From: Candidatus Saccharimonadota bacterium
Lineage (GTDB): Bacteria > Patescibacteriota > Saccharimonadia > Saccharimonadales > Saccharimonadaceae
Direction: 5' to 3'
DNA: 20,018 nucleotides
NCBI GenBank assembly: GCA_016199685.1
Contig: JACQGD010000037.1
Coordinates: forward strand, 1,123-21,140
Shown: positions 7,291 through 14,432 of the stretch, piece by piece
How the letters are laid out: every line of letters starts with the position of its first letter
How positions within the stretch are numbered: position 1 is the first letter of the stretch
Notes under the pieces: generated by a model
What the model saw: the letters and a program-made list of their open reading frames with translations, nothing else
The model's database searches: none
What the model was told of the DNA's origin: nothing
Program-made: the position numbers and the translations under genes

Positions 7291-8652
7291 ATGGCAAGAC
7301 TTCCACAACCAGGTTCTGATAGCGGTAGCTGGGGGACGATTCTTAATGACTTTCTTACTCAATCACTTAACGCTGACGGTACGCTAAAAAATAATACAGT
7401 GAGCGAGAGTACTGTTGCAGATGGAAGTATTCAAGAGTCAAAACTCTCAAGCTCCGTGCAGACATCTCTTTCGAAGGCAGATACGGCGATTCAGAAATTA
7501 AAAAGACCAATTGCGGCCAGTTATCGTCCACTTAAGGGCATAAATACCTCGATAACTTCAAGTATCGCAACCGGCGAGACAACTGCTCCAGTTTTCTACG
7601 CATGGAATAATGCAGCTGGTCATTATCGCTATGCTGGATGTCAGCTCGTTCCATTTTCAGACCCCACGCTTGGAGTTAACTTTAATGTTGGTCTGGACGG
7701 ATCAGTCGTTGCAAATGCAATTGAGATTGAATTTTGGTCTAATGCTACGACGATACGTGCTAATTTCTATAATGTCGGTAAGCAGGACGTTTGGGCGATT
7801 GTCGATGATATGCGCATTAGCGACGGCACATACCAGCATGCGGACTTCGGTGACAGCATTTCTACGTGGACGCTCACCCAGTCAACGGCAGTGTGGCGCA
7901 AGTGGCGCCTTTGCATGTCGGCGACGACATTTCGTGGGATTGGTATTAATCCGGGTGCCACAATGGTACCGACATCAAAAGGATTTCAGCTCGCGGTTAT
8001 CGGTGATTCGTATGTTGCAGGCGGAATAAATACAGCTAATGCGGTCGCTCCTGGAAACTCAGGATCAATTTCTGCAGGTGCATTATTTGGTGAATTTGTG
8101 CAAGAGACTGGTCTTGACGTCTGGCGTGCTGCGGTTATCGGTACTGGGTATATTGCAGATGGTGGGTATGGCGCAGGCGGAATATATGGCTCAGTGTCGC
8201 GTATGAATGCCTTCGCTGCTATACCGGCCGTCGATGCGGTCGTTGTATGGAGTACTGCGAATGACAAGTCATTCTCGGTAAGCAATGTGGTGTCGGCTGC
8301 TCAGTCTTTGTGGTCGACACTCCACAATGCACGTCCAAACACTCCACTAATCGTTGTTGGGCCAGAATGTACAGGATGGACTGATGCTGCAATGGACGCG
8401 ATGAATGATGGGCTACGTGCCGCTGCTACTGCAAACTCAAATGTAACAGCATATGTCGATCTTCGTAATCATAACTTTATGAGTGGAACTGGTCGCGAGG
8501 GATCGCCGCAGGGTAACGGAAATGCAGATGTATTCATAAGCAGCGATGGGTCGCATTTGACGCACCCCGGTGCCCGATATTGGGGACAAAATATCGCTCG
8601 ACTCCTAGGTACAGTCATGATTCCATCAAATGACACAAGCGGCTCTTTCTGA
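7291..8652 (+). CDS. SGNH/GDSL-type hydrolase with tail-protein-like N-terminus
   Basis: This 453-aa protein begins MARLPQPGSDSGSWGTILND and continues with NADGTLKNNTV, a Thr/Ser-rich repeat-like N-terminus of the sort seen at the start of many Saccharibacteria surface or phage-tail-like proteins. A beta-rich middle (~75-225) may be carbohydrate-binding. The C-terminal SGNH domain has the nucleophile block VIGDSYV (Ser240), an AND block (323-325) in place of GxND, and DGSHLTHPG (Asp419, His422). SGNH enzymes cleave esters, commonly O-acetyl groups of sugars or peptidoglycan. There is no classical signal peptide, so export would need another route. The final codons (PSNDTSGSF) are followed by TGA. 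Family is confident; the substrate is unknown. Confidence 0.85.
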   Translation: MARLPQPGSDSGSWGTILNDFLTQSLNADGTLKNNTVSESTVADGSIQESKLSSSVQTSLSKADTAIQKLKRPIAASYRPLKGINTSITSSIATGETTAPVFYAWNNAAGHYRYAGCQLVPFSDPTLGVNFNVGLDGSVVANAIEIEFWSNATTIRANFYNVGKQDVWAIVDDMRISDGTYQHADFGDSISTWTLTQSTAVWRKWRLCMSATTFRGIGINPGATMVPTSKGFQLAVIGDSYVAGGINTANAVAPGNSGSISAGALFGEFVQETGLDVWRAAVIGTGYIADGGYGAGGIYGSVSRMNAFAAIPAVDAVVVWSTANDKSFSVSNVVSAAQSLWSTLHNARPNTPLIVVGPECTGWTDAAMDAMNDGLRAAATANSNVTAYVDLRNHNFMSGTGREGSPQGNGNADVFISSDGSHLTHPGARYWGQNIARLLGTVMIPSNDTSGSF

Positions 8653-8681
8653 GTATGAGAGTACCTGTTTTGTTGAACTAA

Positions 8682-9299
8682 CTATTTAGGTGACTGAAGC
8701 TTTAAAAACTGCGTAATTTTTGTCGCTGCATCATCTGGATTATCGGCGTGGAGTGTTTGCATACCAAGCTCCCGAGGATAGTTTAGGTTCACTAGCTTAT
8801 CGTCGATAAATAATACGCTATCAGGACTAACGGCAAGGTCCGCAAGTACTGTATCGTAGATCATTGTATCTGGTTTAGCGAGATGCATGTCGCATGATAA
8901 ATAGATCTTATCAAAGTGGTCGTACCAGCCATTGCTAGCGATAATCTTTGCCGAAAGTGGCCATACGTTCGAGAGTAGGGCAACTGTATAGTGGTTTAGC
9001 TTGAGTGTTTCAATAAGATTGATCATTTCAGAAGTGGGGCGAAGGTGATTTTCTATCGTATGGCGCCAACGCTCCTCGTAATCGTTGGGTATGATGTAAC
9101 CCTCATTAATGAGTAAAGACTTAATATCATCCTCATCTACCTTGCCAGCTGCAAGGTCGTGACGAAGCGAGCCGAAAATCTTTGCAGCAGTCTTATCCTG
9201 TGGAGGTGCACCATATACTGTTTGAGTCACAGGTGCCCCATCTTCTGGGGCGACAATACGTCCGTAATCGAGGAGAACAACTTTTATAGCAGTATTCAT
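8682..9299 (-). CDS. HAD-superfamily hydrolase
   Basis: This 205-aa protein has motif I LLDYGRIV (nucleophile Asp11, followed by Tyr-Gly rather than the usual hydrophobic-Asp), motif II ALLSNVW, motif III with the Lys of LAKPDTMIYD, and motif IV VLFIDDKLVN. A helical cap lies between motifs I and II (subclass I). D-x-G variants of motif I occur in YihX-like HAD phosphatases, so activity is still plausible. The likely role is phosphatase or dehalogenase-like hydrolysis of a small metabolite, cytosolic. It is monocistronic with a leaderless promoter and ends 29 nt from the convergent SGNH gene. Confidence 0.85.
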   Translation of the reverse strand: MNTAIKVVLLDYGRIVAPEDGAPVTQTVYGAPPQDKTAAKIFGSLRHDLAAGKVDEDDIKSLLINEGYIIPNDYEERWRHTIENHLRPTSEMINLIETLKLNHYTVALLSNVWPLSAKIIASNGWYDHFDKIYLSCDMHLAKPDTMIYDTVLADLAVSPDSVLFIDDKLVNLNYPRELGMQTLHADNPDDAATKITQFLKLQSPK

Positions 9300-9305
9300 T
9301 CTTAC

Positions 9306-9311
9306 ACTATA
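9306..9311 (-). promoter_or_regulatory. extended -10 for HAD hydrolase, leaderless
   Basis: TTTGC-TATAGT followed by 6 nt and then ATG (9299). No Shine-Dalgarno fits. Confidence 0.6.
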
Positions 9312-9346
9312 GCAAACGTGAGTTGAGTAAGTGTATTATATTGCTT

Positions 9347-9895
9347 TTATCGTCCGTAATCGTCGTCTAATCGAACGATATCCTCTTCGTCAGATACTAG
9401 GTCGCTGTCAGTGTGTTGCCATATTTCCGCAACAATAGTGTAGTGTTCTCGTGCGCCAACGAGTCGATGTCGCTCTGCCTGATTGAACTGCACAATATCT
9501 CCAGGTTTAGCGTCACATATGACTCCCTCGTCATCGCCGTCACTTCTATAGAAAGCTCCACCCGTAAGAAACGCCCATCGTTCTGCACGCCGATGGTGGT
9601 ACTGCCAACTTAGCCGATGACCCGGTGCAACAAGAAGGATCTTTGGGCTTAACTCAGCTCCTTTATGTCCGAGGCGTGCTTTCTCAAGTGTCAATCCGCT
9701 AAAAAAGTCTGCTAAAAACGACTCGGTCATCGTACTATCGAGCCGAAAATATGCGCCCCATGGCTTTTGTTCATTGAGCTCAATAATTTTGTAATTGCTC
9801 TCAGCAAGAGCATTCTTGATGGCATTGACGACCATCGATGGGGTCTGAGTGTCAGTTGTTGCTATCTTTTGAATTGCTAAGGGTAAATTTGTCAT
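9347..9895 (-). CDS. stand-alone cupin related to type II phosphomannose isomerase
   Basis: This is 182 aa. After an N-terminal helix it reads PWGAYFRLD, then PKILLVAPGHRLSWQYHHRR and AERWAFLTGG. KPGDIVQF and ERHRL follow, and the C-terminus ends DEEDIVRLDDDYGR. These are the hallmark blocks of the C-terminal cupin of ManC/AlgA-type mannose-6-phosphate isomerases, with metal-binding His in QYHHR and ERH. The guanylyltransferase domain of ManC is absent, so the protein is an isomerase-only or sugar-binding version. It probably interconverts phosphosugars for cell-envelope glycans (inference). ATG at 9895 is chosen because ATG at 9900 is followed by a stop. Confidence 0.85.
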   Translation of the reverse strand: MTNLPLAIQKIATTDTQTPSMVVNAIKNALAESNYKIIELNEQKPWGAYFRLDSTMTESFLADFFSGLTLEKARLGHKGAELSPKILLVAPGHRLSWQYHHRRAERWAFLTGGAFYRSDGDDEGVICDAKPGDIVQFNQAERHRLVGAREHYTIVAEIWQHTDSDLVSDEEDIVRLDDDYGR

Positions 9896-9902
9896 CTCAT
9901 TA

Positions 9903-9908
9903 ATTATA
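9903..9908 (-). promoter_or_regulatory. -10 for cupin gene, leaderless
   Basis: TATAAT followed by 7 nt and then ATG (9895). Preceded by GTA rather than TGC. Confidence 0.55.
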
Positions 9909-9934
9909 TACTTTCAGTGGCGTAGTAGCGAAGA

Positions 9935-10354
9935 TTATGACTTTTTATATGTACGCACTACGTTATATGTCATGTGCATATATGTGTCGTTGGCTTTTTG
10001 CGCACGCTGCAGAAATTGTTTCCTTGGAAGCCATTCGTACGAACTATGCTCCCAGCTTATCGTCACACTCGGTCGATGATCAACATGTGCAACAAAAAGC
10101 GCATAGAGTGTTATGCCAGGAGAGTAATCATCGCCCAGGTACAATTGTACGAGCTGGCGAGGATCGAGAATGATGCCCGTCTCCTCTTCGACTTCACGGA
10201 GTGCTGTATCGATAAGTTCTTCGCCCTCGTCCAATGTTCCGCCAGGTAGATCTGCGTCATTTCCGAAGGTCGGATGGTTGCCGCGCGTCATCAATAGGTA
10301 GGTATTGTTGTGATCTATAATAACTACTTTTGCAACTTTAGGTAAAGTGTTCAT
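9935..10354 (-). CDS. NUDIX hydrolase (first of three)
   Basis: This 139-aa protein carries a complete Nudix box starting at GGTLDEGEELIDTALREVEE and ending ETGI (about residues 38-61), with the metal-binding REVEEE. It is preceded by a strand region KVVIIDHNNTYLLMTRG. The family hydrolyses nucleoside diphosphates linked to another moiety, often damaged dNTPs or NDP-sugars. The substrate cannot be told from sequence. It is a single transcription unit next to the Ham1-like gene, another nucleotide house-cleaning enzyme. Confidence 0.9.
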   Translation of the reverse strand: MNTLPKVAKVVIIDHNNTYLLMTRGNHPTFGNDADLPGGTLDEGEELIDTALREVEEETGIILDPRQLVQLYLGDDYSPGITLYALFVAHVDHRPSVTISWEHSSYEWLPRKQFLQRAQKANDTYMHMTYNVVRTYKKS

Positions 10355-10361
10355 TATTACT

Positions 10362-10367
10362 ACTGTA
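10362..10367 (-). promoter_or_regulatory. -10 for NUDIX gene, leaderless
   Basis: TGG-TACAGT followed by 7 nt and then ATG (10354). Confidence 0.5.
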
Positions 10368-10371
10368 CCAT

Positions 10372-10920
10372 TTATGCATTTAAAAACTGACGAAGCCCTT
10401 CTGTATCCCGCAGTTTATTATAGGTTTCAAGGTCTAGTTCAGGAGATAGCTCTGCTCTCGTTTTACCTTCGTAGCCTTCCGGCTCAAATATCTTGTCCCA
10501 GCCATACCCACCGCTGCCGCGAGGATTTTGCGCGATTGTCCCATAGAGTTTCCCCGCAAAGTATTCGATTGTTTTTCCGTCGTAGTAGCCATAAATGACG
10601 GAGCCATATGCAGACCGATCATTGAACCCATCCAACATGCGACACATGTTCTCGAGACCATTATCTGCATCTACAAAGAACTTTATGAAAGGCCCAGGAA
10701 GATTCCCGAGCGCCGTAAATGTTAAGGAGGTGTCTTCTACGAGTACGGGTTGTTGTATGAGCGCATACGCTTGTCTGACTTTATGCTCGATAACAACTTG
10801 TGGATCACTCGATTGAATTTCGTCCAAATCAATCTTTTGATGAGATAGTGAAAAGCCCAGGGTTTTCGATAAATAATTGATTTTATTCTGATTTCCAGAT
10901 ATAAAGACAGGGTGTTTCAT
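10372..10920 (-). CDS. Ham1/RdgB-like nucleoside-triphosphate pyrophosphatase, divergent
   Basis: I start this at ATG 10918-10920 (MKHPVFISGNQNKI, 182 aa). A longer frame to 10986 would read through the -10 element at 10928-10933. Conserved blocks are SGNQNKI (S/T-x-N-x-x-K), VEDTSL (normally EDSGL), GSGGYGWDKIFEPEG (normally GxGGFGYDPxF) and AELSPELD. The C-terminal SHR signature that normally follows is replaced by TYNKLR. The family removes ITP, XTP and dITP from the nucleotide pool. The substitutions could alter base selectivity. Fold assignment is firm; the exact substrate is not. Confidence 0.8.
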   Translation of the reverse strand: MKHPVFISGNQNKINYLSKTLGFSLSHQKIDLDEIQSSDPQVVIEHKVRQAYALIQQPVLVEDTSLTFTALGNLPGPFIKFFVDADNGLENMCRMLDGFNDRSAYGSVIYGYYDGKTIEYFAGKLYGTIAQNPRGSGGYGWDKIFEPEGYEGKTRAELSPELDLETYNKLRDTEGLRQFLNA

Positions 10921-10927
10921 AACTTTT

Positions 10928-10933
10928 AGTATA
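10928..10933 (-). promoter_or_regulatory. -10 for Ham1-like gene, leaderless
   Basis: TTCGC-TATACT followed by 7 nt and then ATG (10920). This supports the shorter start. The 10934-11154 gap upstream holds no visible gene apart from the LOG promoter and leader. Confidence 0.55.
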
Positions 10934-11109
10934 GCGAAAGTATACAAGTGGGGGCAATACTGCCAGACTCTTTGATTCGTAAGCAAGCCTTAAAAGTGAG
11001 ATACCGCCAGATGTAACTGCTAGGTACTAGTCCTTCAATTTCCCTACGACTTCGTTCGCGACGTCAGATATCTTCGACATAGTTTGACTAATATAAATAG
11101 AAATGTCAT

Positions 11110-11149
11110 TATAATTTCTGTAGGGTTACGAAAACGACAACTTGAGGAG
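11110..11149 (+). promoter_or_regulatory. TATAAT -10 and Shine-Dalgarno of LOG-family gene
   Basis: TATAAT at 11110-11115 is followed by a leader of about 33 nt and GAGGAG at 11144-11149, 5 nt before ATG 11155. A TTGACT upstream is spaced 20 nt from the -10, longer than optimal. The organisation contrasts with the leaderless neighbours. Confidence 0.55.
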
Positions 11150-11154
11150 TTCTC

Positions 11155-11715
11155 ATGGTATCGAAAGAGACCAACGTTTGCGTCTTTTGTGGTGCAAGCA
11201 ATGGCAAGAATCCCGCGTACGTCAAGGCGGCTACGGAATTGGGTGAGCGTTTGGCACAAGAAGGCTTTGGCCTTGTCTACGGTGCTGGTGGCAGTGGCAT
11301 GATGGGCGCAGTCTCGGACGGCGCACTCAGCAAGGGTGGATATGTCACCGGGATCATTCCACAGTCCATGATGGACAGAGAATGGGGCAGGGAGGATATC
11401 TCCGATCTGCAAATCGTGGGAACTATTCAGGAACGTAAGGTACGTATGTACGACCTCTCGTCATTTCTCGTGACGCTGCCCGGAGGCTTCGGTACGCTCG
11501 AAGAGTTCTTCGAGTCACTGACATGGTCGCAGCTGAAGTATCACACTAAGCCTGCGTTCGTGCTCAATGTCGAAGGTTACTACGACGATCTCAAGGCGCT
11601 ACTCAATCGCGCCCGTGACGACGAGTTTGTTCGTGCGGGTGATCGTGAGCTGGTGACCGTTGTCGACACTGTCGATGAGCTGCTCAAGCATCTCAAAGTT
11701 CGCCAATTGACCTAA
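11155..11715 (+). CDS. LOG-family protein (cytokinin riboside phosphoribohydrolase-like)
   Basis: This 186-aa protein starts VCVFCGASNGKNPAYV, with a Rossmann-like GAGGSGMMGAVSDGAL and the LOG signature PGGFGTLEEFFE (about residues 108-119). LOG proteins cleave nucleoside 5'-monophosphates to base and ribose 5-phosphate. In bacteria they may serve in purine metabolism rather than hormone synthesis. Its base composition is visibly richer in G+C, with codons such as GAC, TAC and CTC preferred, than the genes around it. It has a canonical Shine-Dalgarno and its own strong terminator. This combination suggests a separately acquired unit (inference). Confidence 0.9.
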   Translation: MVSKETNVCVFCGASNGKNPAYVKAATELGERLAQEGFGLVYGAGGSGMMGAVSDGALSKGGYVTGIIPQSMMDREWGREDISDLQIVGTIQERKVRMYDLSSFLVTLPGGFGTLEEFFESLTWSQLKYHTKPAFVLNVEGYYDDLKALLNRARDDEFVRAGDRELVTVVDTVDELLKHLKVRQLT

Positions 11716-11731
11716 GGACCTACAACTAAAT

Positions 11732-11797
11732 ACACCCCGCGTCGGTGATGCATGAGTAAGCTTCTCTGCGTCACTGACGTGGGGTCGCTTACTTTTT
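11732..11797 (+). terminator. intrinsic terminator of LOG-family gene
   Basis: CCCCGCGTCGGTGATGCA pairs with TGCGTCACTGACGTGGGG (18 bp, three G-U pairs) around a 14-nt loop. The run TTACTTTTTAG follows shortly after. The stem is much more GC-rich than other hairpins in the window. Confidence 0.7.
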
Positions 11798-11815
11798 AGG
11801 TAAACAATAGTTCAA

Positions 11816-12391
11816 TTAGGCAATCAGTAAAACTGCGAAAGTAATAAACCAAACTGGTGTTGCTATGAGGAATAATCTCTCGGTCAGTCCAATGAAATGA
11901 CGGCGAAGCTTCGGTAGTACAAGTGATGCTAAGAACATATAGAATGTAATACGGACGATCCATGTCATAGCTACCAAAATTTCAGGCTGAACGGATACTG
12001 CTGGAATTTGTGCATTTGTCATAAAAACAAAAAGCGCTGCGAAGTTTACGATGGCAAGGAGCCAATGAATCCTTCCGCTTCGTGTTACTTTATCTCCCGT
12101 ACGATCGGTTGGGAAGAAAAGAATTGCAATTGATCCTATTGCGGCGATTGCGAGGATGTATGCAGTCCCTAACGGACTAAAGTTACTGAGTAGTAAATAT
12201 GTAAACAATGCAATGTAGGCGATGATTGAGAGTATGCTCATGAGGCTATACAGTTGTCGAGACTTTCCCGTGCCGTAATCACTGATGGTATTCTTAAAAA
12301 TACTAAATTCTCGGTACTTTACATGGAGAAACGCGAAAATTCCAAGTCTCAGGAGCAATGTCGAAGCAGTGGCAAAAAGTAAACTATTCAT
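11816..12391 (-). CDS. DUF998-like integral membrane protein
   Basis: This 191-aa protein has about six hydrophobic segments. The pattern ISDYGTGKSRQLYS after the first span, FFPTDRTGDKVTRSGRIHW in the middle, and the final pairs of spans match the DUF998 family as I know it (ISD.G, FP.D, H in a membrane context). The function of the family is unknown. It is divergent from the ArsR regulator with 113 bp between starts, so it may be co-regulated. Leaderless start at ATG 12391. Confidence 0.65.
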   Translation of the reverse strand: MNSLLFATASTLLLRLGIFAFLHVKYREFSIFKNTISDYGTGKSRQLYSLMSILSIIAYIALFTYLLLSNFSPLGTAYILAIAAIGSIAILFFPTDRTGDKVTRSGRIHWLLAIVNFAALFVFMTNAQIPAVSVQPEILVAMTWIVRITFYMFLASLVLPKLRRHFIGLTERLFLIATPVWFITFAVLLIA

Positions 12392-12397
12392 ATCACT

Positions 12398-12403
12398 ATT
12401 ATA
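12398..12403 (-). promoter_or_regulatory. extended -10 for DUF998-like gene, leaderless
   Basis: TTTGC-TATAAT followed by 6 nt and then ATG (12391). Confidence 0.65.
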
Positions 12404-12467
12404 GCAAATTCTCTTGAGGTGTCGCTATTATGTGGCGAGAGATGGCACATATGGGGAAACCTAAAAT

Positions 12468-12500
12468 TTGACATTGCTATTTTTATTTAGTAATATTAAA
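12468..12500 (+). promoter_or_regulatory. arsR promoter with candidate operator
   Basis: TTGACA (12468-12473), a spacer of exactly 17 nt, and TAATAT (12491-12496) lie 8 nt before ATG 12505: a near-consensus, apparently leaderless promoter. A 15-bp near-palindrome, TTTAGTAATATTAAA (12486-12500, one mismatched pair), covers the -10 and would suit autorepression by the ArsR dimer. Confidence 0.6.
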
Positions 12501-12504
12501 CCAA

Positions 12505-12822
12505 ATGGTTGAATATGCATTACATCTTGATTTCCTATTCTCTTCGCTCTCAGACCCTACTCGGCGCGACATACTTGCACGTGTCTCGAGGAGAGAGTTG
12601 TCAGTAAGTGATCTCGTTCAGCATTACAATATGAGCTTCGCTGCAATCTCTAAGCATTTAATGGTGATGGAGCGAGCCAAGCTCATCGTAAAGCGCAAAG
12701 AGGGCAGGAAGCAAATGGTGTCACTTGCGCCAGATGCACTCAAGGGCGCGGATGAGTACCTTGAGCAGTATCGTCTCATGTGGCAAGGCCGATACGACAA
12801 ATTAGACGCGTTAATACAATAA
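12505..12822 (+). CDS. ArsR-family winged-helix regulator
   Basis: This 105-aa protein has the typical opening LHLDFLFSSLSDPTRRDIL and the recognition helix region ELSVSDLVQHYNMSFAAISKHL, with the wing KLIVKRKEGRKQMVSL. No metal-binding Cys cluster (ELCVCDL) is present; this is the metal-free subtype commonly paired with AHSA1/SRPBCC genes. It very likely represses its own operon through the palindrome over its -10. Its stop codon overlaps the Shine-Dalgarno of the next gene. Confidence 0.9.
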   Translation: MVEYALHLDFLFSSLSDPTRRDILARVSRRELSVSDLVQHYNMSFAAISKHLMVMERAKLIVKRKEGRKQMVSLAPDALKGADEYLEQYRLMWQGRYDKLDALIQ

Positions 12823-12827
12823 GGAGG
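12821..12827 (+). promoter_or_regulatory. strong Shine-Dalgarno for SRPBCC gene
   Basis: AAGGAGG overlaps the arsR TAA stop and sits 4 nt before ATG 12832. It shows that this genome does use Shine-Dalgarno pairing for operon-internal genes, in contrast to the leaderless first genes. Confidence 0.8.
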
Positions 12828-12831
12828 ATCT

Positions 12832-13338
12832 ATGCCAGAAGTAAAAGTGACTAAGGATTTGGAAAACAAGAAGCTTATCGTTGAGTTTGTTGCAAACGGA
12901 CCAAAGGAAAAGGTATGGAATGCATATGCAACTAAAGAGTTGTTTGAGAAATGGTGGGGACCAGAAGGCTGGGAAACGACGACAAAAGAATTCAACTTTG
13001 TAGAAGGTGGACGAGTTCACTATGGTATGAAATGTATCGACGAAAATCAAGGTGAGTGGTTCGGAAAAACGTCGTGGGGTGTGATGGAGCTCCAAGATGT
13101 ACATGCAACCGATAGCTTCACCTACATTGATTACTTTTCCGACGAAGTGGCGACGCTCAATAGTGAGATGCCAGCGTTAAAAGTGACAAATGAGTTCATC
13201 GAATTAGATGGAAAGACAAAAATTGTTAGCACAAGCATAGCGGATGATGCAGAACAAATCGAGCAGCTCATAAACATGGGGATGATCGAAGGATTTACGA
13301 GTCAGCTCAATAGACTTGATGCACTTTTTGCTGAATAA
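12832..13338 (+). CDS. SRPBCC/AHSA1-domain protein
   Basis: This 168-aa protein carries the AHSA1-like START fold signature: VWNAYATKELFEKWWGPEGWETT near the start, GGRVHYGMK, a GEWFGKTSWGVMELQ strand region, and a C-terminal helix MGMIEGFTSQLNRLDALF. Such proteins bind hydrophobic ligands in a helix-grip cavity, and bacterial versions are typically encoded beside an ArsR regulator as here. The ligand is unknown. Confidence 0.9.
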   Translation: MPEVKVTKDLENKKLIVEFVANGPKEKVWNAYATKELFEKWWGPEGWETTTKEFNFVEGGRVHYGMKCIDENQGEWFGKTSWGVMELQDVHATDSFTYIDYFSDEVATLNSEMPALKVTNEFIELDGKTKIVSTSIADDAEQIEQLINMGMIEGFTSQLNRLDALFAE

Positions 13339-13365
13339 TTTTAAAAAATGGGTTCAGGACTAAAG

Positions 13366-13839
13366 TTACTCGGAGGCTGCAAGTCGCTTTAGGGCGAGCT
13401 GACTATATCTATAAATCTGCGTTTCGTTTTCTAAGAGTGAGTCCTTAAATTCGTCGGGATCGATAAATCTTACTTCGTCACCATCATCGCCAGGTCGGAA
13501 AACAAAATTCGTTGGTTTTACTAAGAATGTCACTCTCACTTGTATGATGTTGCGACTGACAAGCATCTGCGGTTCACTCATTTCGAGCGGCTCAAATTCA
13601 AAATCCCCCACGTATCCCACTTCTTCAAGTAGCTCGCGTGTGAGCCCTTCTTTTAGTGATTCGCCGTGGTCAAGGCCACCACCGGGTATGTCCCACCAGT
13701 CACGGCCAGTTTCTTTAACAATAAGGATTTCACCTTCTTCGTTGATTATCACTGCTTTAAGTGCGACTCGAAAAAGGTAGTCATCGCTACGCTCATTGTT
13801 TGGGTAGGAAACTACACCGAGTGGTGTATTTGAATTCAT
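13366..13839 (-). CDS. NUDIX hydrolase (second of three)
   Basis: This 157-aa protein has a complete Nudix box beginning GGGLDHGESLKEGLTRELLE and ending EVGY (about residues 53-76). It is preceded by KAVIINEEGEILIVKET and DWWDIP. The C-terminus reads FIDPDEFKDSLLENETQIY. The likely role is hydrolysis of a nucleotide derivative; the substrate is unknown. It converges with the SRPBCC gene 27 nt away and has its own leaderless promoter. Confidence 0.9.
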   Translation of the reverse strand: MNSNTPLGVVSYPNNERSDDYLFRVALKAVIINEEGEILIVKETGRDWWDIPGGGLDHGESLKEGLTRELLEEVGYVGDFEFEPLEMSEPQMLVSRNIIQVRVTFLVKPTNFVFRPGDDGDEVRFIDPDEFKDSLLENETQIYRYSQLALKRLAASE

Positions 13840-13845
13840 ACTTCA

Positions 13846-13851
13846 ATCATA
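13846..13851 (-). promoter_or_regulatory. extended -10 for NUDIX gene, leaderless
   Basis: CTTGC-TATGAT followed by 6 nt and then ATG (13839). Confidence 0.6.
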
Positions 13852-13939
13852 GCAAGAATTTTGATCAATAGCGGATTTAGAAGCGATATTACAGAGTTCT
13901 GAAATCGAGTCGAGAGTATCACCTGTGACAGCAGCGTAC

Positions 13940-14356
13940 CTAAACGAGGTTCTCGAACGCATCTATCAGAATACGACGATCGGATTCCGGCATCGGCTCA
14001 TTTTTGTAGGTACCCGGTAGTTCCGGGAGGATAATTGGCTTGCCCCAGCCATCTGTTTTGTTTCGGCCGTAAATATGAATATGAAAAAACGTGTGTGCGT
14101 CAGGGAGTAATCCCCAATTGCCATTTGACTGAAGATTAAACCATGGAGCTAATTGCAGCTCTTTGATAATCCCGCAGGCGAGCGCGGCAATTCTAAATGC
14201 TTCTGCTGAAATCTCTGGATCATCCCAAGCAGTTTCATGTTCGGCTTTCGTCGTTACGATAAGGTGTAATCCTTCAGCGTATGAAGTGTGTGGGTTGTAA
14301 GGAGTCTTTATGACAAAACTATCATTTTCCCAGAGTAAGAAATTATTACCAATCAT
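13940..14356 (-). CDS. HIT-like nucleotide-binding protein
   Basis: This 138-aa protein has the core FFHIHIYGRNKTDGWGKP (about residues 90-107). It recalls the H-x-H motif of the HIT superfamily but lacks the third His. Upstream, NLQSNGNWGLLPDAHT fits the Asn-Gly strand that precedes the motif in HIT proteins, and SYAEGLHLIVTTKAEH fits the early strand that usually reads GHxLVxPxxH. HIT members hydrolyse or transfer nucleotidyl groups. The assignment is by motif and layout only; a GalT-like or unrelated fold is possible. Confidence 0.5.
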   Translation of the reverse strand: MIGNNFLLWENDSFVIKTPYNPHTSYAEGLHLIVTTKAEHETAWDDPEISAEAFRIAALACGIIKELQLAPWFNLQSNGNWGLLPDAHTFFHIHIYGRNKTDGWGKPIILPELPGTYKNEPMPESDRRILIDAFENLV

Positions 14357-14362
14357 AGACTT

Positions 14363-14368
14363 AGTATA
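14363..14368 (-). promoter_or_regulatory. extended -10 for HIT-like gene, leaderless
   Basis: TTTGC-TATACT followed by 6 nt and then ATG (14356). Confidence 0.65.
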
Positions 14369-14432
14369 GCAAAGTTCCAGCTCTTAAAATCGTGTGAAAG
14401 GATACTATTAATACAGTTCAACTTGACTGATT

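Noticed and set aside
11044..11412. Minus-strand ORF across the LOG gene start
   Set aside because: It is antisense to the conserved LOG motifs and promoter and has no recognisable features; it is a shadow of the real gene.
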